64,000 nt of DNA from positions 36,771,282-36,835,281 of the forward strand of contig OZ018327.1 of the NCBI GenBank assembly GCA_963969495.1. Reading direction: 5' to 3'. The notes below the pieces were generated by a model, which saw nothing but the letters and a program-made list of their open reading frames with translations, made no database searches and was not told where the DNA came from. The stretch comes from Ceratothoa steindachneri (taxonomy: Eukaryota > Arthropoda > Malacostraca > Isopoda > Cymothoidae). Every line of letters begins with the position of its first letter. Position 1 is the first letter of the stretch. The position numbers and the translations under genes are program-made. Positions 56,012 through 64,000 of this stretch are shown piece after piece.

Positions 56012-56825
56012 CTGCAATGGAGGCATTAACTTTTGTTAGGGCAGCTACGTCCAATAAGCGGCGGCAAGAATTAAAATACATCTTCAACCCACTTAGCTTT
56101 TACTAGTTAAAATTCTTCTTTATTCTTATAAAAATAAGTAAAAACCAATGAAGCTTACTAGGGCACATCTTTTTCTTAAATGGAGGTACATAGCTTAAGA
56201 AAACTGGATGAAGTCCGTCACAATCCCACTCCCTCCCGATTACCACCATTCTGTATCATGCTTACGTGAAAAGTAGATTTAGTGGGGAAGGGGGGCTGTT
56301 AGGCCAGGAAGCCCCTGTCCAGACTTAGTCGCCTTTTACAACATGGGCCAGAAAACAGGTTTGGTATTATTCGAACCCACAATAGGAAAATAAGACACAC
56401 AAGAGCGGATTAGGAAGAGTATTTTAGTGGCACTGATGTGCACAGACATCTCTTTAGGGGAGTAGGTTATGATTACAAATGAAGAGCAACTTGGGGGATC
56501 CTGTTGCTATAAAGTGGTTGTAACAAGTAGGCCAATTCCCTTACTAGTGTCCCTATCTGAATTGGATTGATTTGGAGAAGGGGGGAACAAAATCCTAATG
56601 CACTCCAGCAGGGATACAATCCAGAGTATCAAAGAGGGTGGGCAGACAGGAGGAAAGATTGAAGCAACTGGGGAAGAAAGACAAGTATTATGGTAACAAA
56701 AACCATAAACCTCAACTACTGGAAATAGAAGGAACACTGTAACAGACCTTGAAACAAATTTGCCTTTATGGGCCTAGACACAATTTGCCCTCATGGGTCT
56801 AGACTCAGGCTACAACATAGAAAAT
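56012..56825. other. Intron upstream of exon 1, unrecognised
   Basis: I looked here and to 64000 for the DDB1 N-terminal exons (residues 1-204) and found no matching translation. No recognised repeat was seen. Confidence 0.5.
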
Positions 56826-56829
56826 CTTT

Positions 56830-57000
56830 CAAAGATCCTAAACTAGAAAAGATACAAAGATCCTAAACTAGAAAAGATATAAAGATCCTAAACTAGAAAA
56901 GATACAAAGATCCTAAACTAGAAAAGATACAAAGATCCTAAACTAGAAAAGATACAAAGATCCTAAACTAGAAAAGATACAAAGATCCTAAACTAGAAAA
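56830..57000 (+). repeat. 25-bp minisatellite
   Basis: Seven near-perfect units of AAAGATCCTAAACTAGAAAA-GATAC lie head to tail. Low divergence indicates recent expansion. Confidence 0.93.
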
Positions 57001-57875
57001 AAGTAAAATTCTATTTCCATTAATTACAAATTGAAATGTGTTCATTACATCTTAATTAAAAACAAACCTGCACAACTGCAAAAAATCTACAGATACAGTT
57101 GTAGTAGTTAGGTTGTCCGCCTCCCCTCCCCTATGTCTAATCCCTTTCTTCTTTTGCAGAATGTGTGTGTGGGTCGCGTGTGGGTTGCTTTGTGTGGGAG
57201 GGACCCAATAGACCTCTATCGTGCTCCCCATTCATCTCTATTTTCTTTTTAGGCGGATCCTTTCAGCTTACAAATAATTCTTAAAGTCTGTGTTTGTTAA
57301 GAGTTCGAAAGCCAATAATTGTGACTGAGGAAGGAAGAGCCACCAGGACGGAAAATATGTGAGTGAAAATTGCGTGAGAGTGGGTGTGGTTGAATGTGTT
57401 AGGAGTAAAGATGTTTGAGTGTGGCAGTGAATCAGTGACTGAATGTGCCTTCTCTTTTCCAGCTCTGTGATACCAGTAAATCGACAGACCTCTGGGTTTT
57501 TGGAGACACCTGAAGCCAGTCCTGACCTTCGCGCATGCGCCTACCTTAAGAGTGTTGTCATTGGGGCTAGTGCCTCACTTACTCCAACACAGCAGTTGGG
57601 ACTAACGAGTGTCCCAGGTCCCTGAAGTCTAAGGCTTTACTGAGTCCCGGACCCCTCAGAATCCCGCAGAAAGTGAGCCCACTTCCCGTTTTCCGACTCA
57701 TCTCGTTCCATTATTTAGTTAAGGGTGCACCCATTATCTTTCGGTCTTTGGTTAATATTTCTTTGACGCGCATTGTTATATATAGTCATTCTTTGCCGTG
57801 GCCGAGATCCATTTGTAAGGCCTTTTAGGTTCTAATTTATACGTGTGGTTGTTGGCCAAGGTAATACTATGAGGC

Positions 57876-57878
<3 letters not shown>
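57001..57878. other. Intron, unrecognised
   Basis: A 60-codon ORF at 57443-57625 resembles no known protein. Otherwise non-coding sequence up to the TA microsatellite. Confidence 0.4.

Positions 57879-57947
<69 letters not shown>
57879..57947. repeat. (TA)n microsatellite, left of mariner
   Basis: About 34 uninterrupted AT repeats. A mariner element begins directly at its right edge, and the repeat resumes on the other side of the element. Confidence 0.97.
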
Positions 57948-57951
<4 letters not shown>

Positions 57952-59242
57952 CTTTCAATAAGGTCGCTAGATTTTTAAATGTAAATAAAACAAGTTTTGT
58001 GTGATAAATGCACTCAATTTATTTTAAATTTGAAAGTACATTTTATGGCATTAAGTGTGGAATATGACGTCGTACAAATGTCCGCCACGGCTTCGCTTGT
58101 TGGAACATATTCGCGAGGCCCAATTTTCGATGACTTTGTCGCATAAATCTGGCTGAATTTGCTGGATGGTGTTCGTTATGTTGACTTTGAGGACATCAAC
58201 TGTTTGCAAATTATTCGCATAGACCTGCGATTTAAGGTAGGCCCAAAGAAAGTAGTCTAATGGCGTTAAATCGCATGATCTCGGTGGCCAGTTGACGTCG
58301 CCACTGCGCGAGATGAGCCTGCCCTGAAATCGCTGGTACAAAATGTCTATCGTGGCATGCGCAGTGTGGCACGTAGCGCCGTCATGTTGGAACCACATGT
58401 CATCAGTGTCCATATCAGGCATATAATCCAGGTGAGGCCACAAGAAGTTGCTTATCATCGATCTGTAGGTCTCGCCGTTGACGGTTATGGCAATCCCATC
58501 TTCGTTCTCAAAAAAAATACAGACTGATGATTCTGTTAGAAAAAAATCTGCACCAAACAATGACTTTGTTGGGATGCAATTGGTGCTGGTGTATCTCATG
58601 TGGATTGTTTTCGTTCCAAATCCGACAATTTTGCTTGTTCACAAATCCATTCATCCAAAAATGGGCCTTGTCGCTGAAGATGATTTTTTAAAAAAAATTG
58701 GGGGCAACTTCCAACTGCTCTAGAGCCCAATCAGCGAACACACGGCGTTGTATATGGTCGTCTACCTTAAGTTCCTGGGTAAGTTGGATTTTGTACGGGT
58801 GCAGACCCAAGTCCCTACGCATAATTCGCCAAACTGAAGTCACAGAATGGCCAAGTTCTTGTGAACGCCGAGAAATTGGCTGCCTCGGATTTTCCCGTAC
58901 ACTCTCATTTACGGCTGCGATGTTTTCAGCAGACCTTGCGTGTCGGCGATGTACGGGTGTTGGCTGATCGTTGATCGACGCTTTTGATTCGAATTTGGCC
59001 ACCAAGCATCGAACAGTGTACTCGGCAGGACGATTGTGGCGATGATAGAAATCACATAATGCGCGGAACGTTTGTTGAACGGAGCACTGATTTTGATAAC
59101 ATTTGCACACACTGTTCAACGCTATAACCTTCCATCGTGACTTGCCAAGTACTACTGAACAGTTCACAGTGAGGTTGCCAGATGTCACTTTAACAACATG
59201 GCCACTATCGCCTGACAAAGCTCGAGCATCCTTGTTGAAAGA

Positions 59243-59245
<3 letters not shown>
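57947..59245 (-). mobile_element. DD41D-type mariner transposon inserted in a TA microsatellite
   Basis: The element ends read GGGTCTTTCAATAAGGTCGC on the left and, inverted, TGGTCTTTCAACAAGGATGC on the right. TA repeats lie on both sides, consistent with TA target choice. Length is about 1.3 kb, close to a full mariner. It carries one minus-strand transposase pseudogene. The original TA target duplication cannot be told from the microsatellite. Confidence 0.92.
58051..59136 (-). pseudogene. Mariner transposase (DD41D), broken
   Basis: The likely start is ATG at 59136 (MEGYSVEQCVQM). A frame change leads to CSVQQTFRALCDFYHRHNRP, RRHARSAENIAAVNESVREN and DLGLHPYKIQLTQELKVDDH, the helix-turn-helix and linker. 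FSDKAHFWMNGFVNKQNCRI holds the first catalytic Asp, HDGATCHTAHATIDILYQRF the second and CDLTPLDYFLWAYL the third. Counting 41 residues between the last two gives DD41D. Breaks are a frameshift near the N-terminus, an in-frame TAA near 58690 and a frameshift at a T8 run near 58512. All three Asp are kept. Confidence 0.88.

Positions 59246-59322
<77 letters not shown>
59245..59322. repeat. (TA)n microsatellite, right of mariner
   Basis: About 39 AT repeats begin directly at the mariner right end. Confidence 0.97.
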
Positions 59323-59326
<4 letters not shown>

Positions 59327-60068
59327 AACAATCTGAGGTCAAAACCTGAAACTAAGCAAAAAAACTGACTGAAGCAAAATTATCATGAAGAATGACCTAC
59401 TACCTGACGAATGGCGCCCTGAAAAAAACATACCAGCCAAAACCATGCAATAATTCTGAGCAGAAAAATGTCAGAAGAGAACACTAAAATTATCGACTCC
59501 ACACCTGATCGGCCACAATTACTATTTCTAGAAGCTATTCACATACAAGAAAAACAACCAAAAATTAATATTCAATTCAATTCAAATGGAATACTACCTA
59601 GCAACAAGAATCTGAATAGAAAAGCATGGTAGAGCTAATCTCAGGTATCCAGGTCATTTATATATCTGGATACGACCGCAAATTTAATCTTCTACCTACG
59701 CTCTTGATGTGTCCCACCCTGTTAAGGAGTTTGCCAGTGCACCCTACCTGAGTGACTTCATGTTCGTCTGTACGTTTACTGTCTACCCATGATATATAAA
59801 ACAATTCTTATAATTTTCTCTCATATTTTCTTGTATCTCTGAAGATGTTACGAGTTGTAATGAAACGAGTCAGATACATAGTGTTTTTTACCTAAGGAAT
59901 CTTCTATTCCCTTGCTATACTTTCGAAATTGTGCTCTATAATAAACTGTGGAGAACTTATACATGGACTCAATCCAGACATAAAGGCAAATATAAGACAA
60001 ATTGAAAGATGTGAAAAAAGAATCACAAACGCAAAATTAGCAGTCGCTTTTAACAAAACTTGTTACAA

Positions 60069-60070
<2 letters not shown>
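59323..60070. other. Intron with a hammerhead-like motif at 59839-59866
   Basis: CTGAAGA at 59839-59845 is followed by a possible TTAC/GTAA stem with a five-base loop and then GAAAC at 59862-59866, the conserved order of a minimal hammerhead ribozyme. Such motifs occur in Penelope-like elements. No Penelope coding sequence was recognised nearby. Confidence 0.3.

Positions 60071-60129
<59 letters not shown>
60071..60129. repeat. (TA)n microsatellite
   Basis: About 29 TA repeats, the third long TA tract within 2.3 kb. Confidence 0.97.
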
Positions 60130-60132
<3 letters not shown>

Positions 60133-61490
60133 GTTATTTTGGGTTCAGGTTGAGGGCTGTACATATTGTATTTTGTAATTGTGAAGGGTTTGCTATGCAT
60201 TTAGTCATTTCTGCCTTATTTATCGGATTTTAAATAAAATCAATAGTTAAAAAATAGACTTTCTCCTTAATATCCTCATTGAACCACCAAGCGTGCCTTG
60301 TCTGGGCAGCGGGAAGAATTGGTGAGAAAGTCGCGATCCCGCTGCCACACAGCGAATGGCAGATTTGGGGAGCCCTTGTCAAGTCCATGGAGTTGATCAA
60401 AGCAGCTGGCAAAGAAGACAGACTTCCCAAGGGAAACTAAAATAAGGGACCCTGGAGCTGGTGGGTCTGAATGAAAAGAACTTAGGAGCTACAAATTAAA
60501 GGCTACACAATAACATTTATTCATATTCCTACAATGATTGTGCAACCAACAAAAATTTAAGTCGATAGAGAAGTACTAGTGAAAAGCCTGAATCTGACCA
60601 CAACTTACTTTAGTAAATTCTTTTTCCCTTAATGAAATTTCATGGGTTTTTATGTGTCTACCATGGTTGTCTTGATAAATCAGAATAATGGTGGGGTTGG
60701 AGCAACCATAGAGGAATTCTATATCTTGAATCTGCAACTCTTCAACCCTTTAAAGAGGAAAAAGAATAAAATTAGCATAAACAGGCTCATTTCATACACC
60801 GATCTTGCATTACACTACATTCAAAACCCACCTCTGCCTTATGAAACAACTGTGAGACTACAAAGTTATAGTAGACTGAAATGCTACAAGGCCCCCATCA
60901 CACACAACTAGCCATTCAATCCTTAGGACCAAACCATCTCTTATATGCCACCCAATCAGACATCACTACAAATGAGAGAACCTTGCAACTCCACACATGG
61001 GTAACCCTGGGATGAATCTAATGAAACCAGAACCAAAAATTCCCAAACACAAACATAGTAGCTTGACCAACATAGACACAGGCACCCTCTCCCACCAGTA
61101 ATTATCACAACACATATTTACATGCTTGAAACTTGCACACATGAGACAAAATCTATTCACTAAAGTTTGTTGAGGTCAGTGTTCTGGGGATGGGACCAAA
61201 GGGGTAATGAGAATAAATGAACTCCCACTGGGACAGTGGACACTAAGTGCGAATCCATTTTGAACCCCATTTAATGAAAGGTTCTGGACATAGAACCTCT
61301 GCAAATGTGCCATATCAATGATCTTTACCTAACCAACCAAACACCCTCTCAAATTTAAAACACTTCCAGTTGTAAGTTCACAATTGTCTTAATAGAACTT
61401 CTAATAGTATTTATCACATCTGGTGTTATAAACAGTACTAAATAAATACAAAATGTAATTATTATTACATATGTACAGTTATGTGCAACC
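60130..61490. other. Intron, unrecognised
   Basis: Short ORFs at 60230-60430 (minus) and 60642-60911 (plus) resemble no protein. No exon of DDB1 was detected. Confidence 0.45.
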
Positions 61491-61502
61491 AAACCAAGTA
61501 AG

Positions 61503-61794
61503 TTATGGTCAAAAGTATCTATCATGGCAAATTTTGTGGTCCCTAAGGTTTATCTCGACTCTGCATGCTTGCAGAGTCGAGATGACTCTTCACCATAAAT
61601 GGATTTTTAGCCCTACATCCAATGGAGGAAATGATGCTCATCTCTGTTTTTGCCAAGGTGGCATGAACAGCCCTTCTAATGTGGAGGGCCTCATTTGTAT
61701 GAGTGGCTCTTAAAGGAGATTTTGGGACCAATCTTTGTTTATACCAGTGGTTTGGGGAAGGACTCCATCTTTGTGAAAACTTTTGACCATGACT
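61503..61794. mobile_element. Small inverted-repeat element, Tc1-like ends
   Basis: ATGGTCAAAAGTATC at 61503 is mirrored by AACTTTTGACCAT ending at 61794. The end motif resembles those of some Tc1-like transposons. A perfect hairpin CTCGACTCTGCA / TGCAGAGTCGAG sits at 61555-61582. No transposase is recognisable, so it would be non-autonomous. Confidence 0.45.
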
Positions 61795-61854
61795 GCCTGT
61801 CAATATGCAATATTTTTATAACCTATATTTATTTTTTTAAAAATTAAATAAAAA

Positions 61855-61960
61855 TTAATAAGGGCATTTCTGCCATAAAGCTTTTGGAGATGAAAATAGT
61901 GGAGTTAGACTAAATGAAAATGTGTGAAAGATCCTCCAAGTAGAAAACTCAGGGTGAACA
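61855..61960 (+). repeat. Dispersed repeat R5, copy f
   Basis: GGGCATTTCTGCCATAAAGC, AATAGTGGAGTTAGACTAAA and TGAAAATGTGTGAAAGATCC follow the order seen in copies c, d and e. Confidence 0.65.
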
Positions 61961-62860
61961 AAAATGGACAAATCACTAACAAAAAAATATAAAAGGACCA
62001 AAATATGACCAGGACCATTATAACTACAGTACAACCTAATGAACCTCAATGCTGCCCTAAGGTTTAAAACTTATACTACTGGGAGTATATGCTCTTTGTA
62101 CCAGCCTGTTCCTGAAATCAAAGTCCCTCCTGAACAACAGCATTTAAACTAAATCAAGCTTTCTATCACTGTACCTTTTATCCTTAGCGATTCAGATATC
62201 ATAAATAGTGAGGCCAGAAGGGGAGGGACACTTCAAACCATTGGTATTGATAAAAGAAAAGCACAGAGAAACTTAAAGGATACAAACCTTGAACACCTTT
62301 AAGGAAGTTCAGCTAGTCCTATTCCCATGTACAGTCATCATAGCGAGCCATTAATTTCAGTACCTAGACTAAATCTGTTCCAGTATGTTAGGGAGCTTGG
62401 CTATGACCAATGTTGGGAGTGTGTGCCAAATCATTCACTGGTCGAAACAGCCCTTGACCTCTATGATGGTATACCCCAGAACACAGCCCTCAATCCCTGT
62501 AAGTGAACAAGCAAAATTGCCCATGGCAGAAGGCAAGTAAGCTCAGGAGAAAAGTGCTAAGAATCCTGAGGTTTATGGAACAGGCTACCGACAGTTGACA
62601 ACCATAGCTACTTATAATATTCAAGCACTCAAATTACACCAAGATCCAAAAACTAGAAGAAGAATTTAAGAGGACAATAGGACATCATAGGCCTCTGCAA
62701 AGAAAGAAGTATACAAATGAAAAATGATCAATTACTCATTTATAAAGTGACAGTTTCCTTGTACACTCTGAGACAGCACCATAACACAACAGAAATTATA
62801 GGAATAACTCATGGATGCCTAATTTTTATTTTAGTACAAAAGCAACAAGGTTCAATCATT
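61961..62860. other. Intron or upstream DNA, mostly unrecognised
   Basis: A possible CR1/L2-like trace at 62575-62700 (plus) reads WNRLPTVDNHSYL and later KIQKLEEEFKRTIGHHRPLQ. Without more blocks I do not call an element. Confidence 0.35.
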
Positions 62861-62864
62861 AAAG

Positions 62865-62995
62865 TTTACATCAGGAAAGATTTGTAAAGAAAGTAGTGAA
62901 GCTAGAGAATGTAAAAATGTGTAGGGGGCTCAAAGATTATTGCGCACACTTTTAAAAATTTTATGGCACTCATCTGGCAGCAGGACACATACACA
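62865..62995 (+). repeat. Dispersed repeat R5, copy g
   Basis: GGAAAGATTTGTAAAGAAAG, TAGTGAAGCTAGAGAATGTA, AAAATGTGTAGG and GGCACTCATCTGGCAGCAGG match the R5 middle and right blocks. Confidence 0.65.
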
Positions 62996-64000
62996 AGGAA
63001 AGCATTAGTTCAAGATAATTATAGGGAGGATTCAATGCAAAGTAGAGAGAACAGACATAAGTGTATGGGGAGAAAAATTCACCATATGTGAGGGAGATGA
63101 ATGTGAAAAGAATAGAATTTGCAAAACATTCACATTGTGGGCTTCTGTCAAAAGAGAGAGAAAGCAGAATAATGGAAATGGGTGAGGCTGAATGGAGCAC
63201 AAATGAGATCAATTACATACTTTTCAAAAAAGAAAATTTCACTATGGACATATCAGTTATCAGCTCCTTCTACATTCATAGTGACTACTCAGAAGCAAGA
63301 TCAAAATAGATCTAAAACAAAAGAGCTAAATTCATGACAAAGAGCACAAACCCACAGAAACTTGACACCCAAAATAAAATAGATACTTCCAAATTACACT
63401 AACAAACGAGTTTAATGAACTTAATGTCATGTGATAGAATCAGCATTAGAAAACTAAACAAAAATGTTTTTACAATATGTAACTTTTGCAAATAAAAATG
63501 AGACAAGGCAATCTAAATAAAAAAAAAATCAAATGAGAAAACCTAAAGCTTTAAGAATTAGAATATAAGACAGTCTGGTTTACTAAAAGTCAATGGGGCC
63601 TATGTAGGTGAACCACCTGCTGAGATATTTAACTACCAAAACCTGGAACAAACCTCATAAAAACATTCAAAGGATGCAGTTAATTAAAATACAAATTGAA
63701 TTATAATACCAATTATAATGCAGTTAATGATAATACTAAAATACCAAAGAAATGCATCCAAAGGATGTTGCTAATTCATAAATGGAACTAAAATAGTCTG
63801 TATAAAATAAGGTAGACAAAACCATCTTTGTCTAAACTATACATATAGGAGAGCCAACTTGGATTTATATAAACTCACCAAGTGTGACACAGGACAAACT
63901 ATTCCAAAACTTAACCTGCTTTTCTTGAATATCAAACCTAGACTATTTCATCATCAGTTTTCTATCATGACTCCTTGTCCTCCTTTTTACCAGATAAAAA
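62996..64000. other. Right end of window, AT-rich, unrecognised
   Basis: Overlapping ORFs of about 80 codons on opposite strands at 62970-63309 cancel as candidates. No DDB1 N-terminal exon or promoter could be recognised. Confidence 0.5.

Noticed and set aside
57443..57625. 60-codon ORF as a gene or exon
   Set aside because: Good-looking CAG before it, but no recognisable protein and no partner exons.
56012..64000. DDB1 N-terminal exons (residues 1-204)
   Set aside because: Looked for translations such as the N-terminal YVVTAQKPTAV and RLYDGLFKVIPL regions on the minus strand and saw none; probably further right.

Overview
This is animal nuclear DNA from an arthropod, most likely a decapod crustacean. 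That assignment is inferred from the style of the retroelements and from long, repeat-filled introns; no mitochondrial or ribosomal marker is present to confirm it. There are no bacterial features.

One host gene was found. It is DDB1 (damage-specific DNA-binding protein 1, the adaptor of CUL4 ubiquitin ligases), on the minus strand. Seventeen consecutive coding exons lie between 56011 and 2933 and together encode about 868 residues, matching human DDB1 from about residue 205 to 1077. Every junction was read individually. All introns are GT-AG, each junction restores the codon expected from the family, and no interior exon is missing, so the gene looks intact. The exons for about residues 1-204 (right of 56011) and for the last ~63 residues (left of 2933) were not found and probably lie outside the window.

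Most of the remaining sequence is mobile or repetitive DNA in DDB1 introns. The main families are: (1) an I/Jockey-superfamily LINE with a CCHC gag-like ORF1, AP endonuclease, reverse transcriptase (YVDD) and RNase H, in about ten copies, all on the minus strand and so sense to DDB1; (2) a second Jockey-like LINE, plus strand, badly decayed (7.9-9.8, 21.1-22.4, 23.0, 33.9 and perhaps 44.7 kb); (3) RTE-like LINE remnants (9.8-10.2, 17.0-17.4, 31.0-31.7, 34.6-34.8, 49.65-50.35 kb); (4) a CR1/L2-like LINE 3' end (6.9-7.3 kb, tail again at 29.9 kb); (5) DNA transposons: a DD41D-type mariner inside a TA microsatellite (57.95-59.24 kb), another mariner-like element with terminal inverted repeats (43.04-44.13 kb), a Tc1-like fossil (46.2-46.7 kb), a Tigger/pogo-like fossil (46.8-47.65 kb) and a small inverted-repeat element (61.5-61.8 kb); (6) several unnamed short dispersed repeats; (7) minisatellites.

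Layout: 0-3 kb chimeric LINE then the last exon seen; 4.5-5.2 kb two exons; 5.7-6.2 kb X-box-like minisatellite; 6.9-10.6 kb decayed LINEs; 10.8-18.6 kb three exons among LINE copies; 20.4-25.5 kb two exons in AT-rich introns; 26.4-29.7 kb minisatellite and the best ORF1 copy; 30.7-36.3 kb five exons; 36.9-40.8 kb a 5'-complete but internally deleted LINE; 40.9-42.1 kb 30-bp minisatellite; 42.2-45.5 kb two exons; 45.5-46.1 kb a 20-bp minisatellite built from a splice-acceptor-like sequence; 46.2-55 kb fossils, one exon and a duplicated segment; 55.9 kb the first exon seen; 56-64 kb intron or upstream DNA with transposons.

The most notable signals are the minisatellite that repeats the DDB1 exon 3 splice acceptor, the minisatellite carrying eight X-box-like sites, the uniform sense orientation of one LINE family, and two short LINE insertions with different target duplications but almost the same truncation point.
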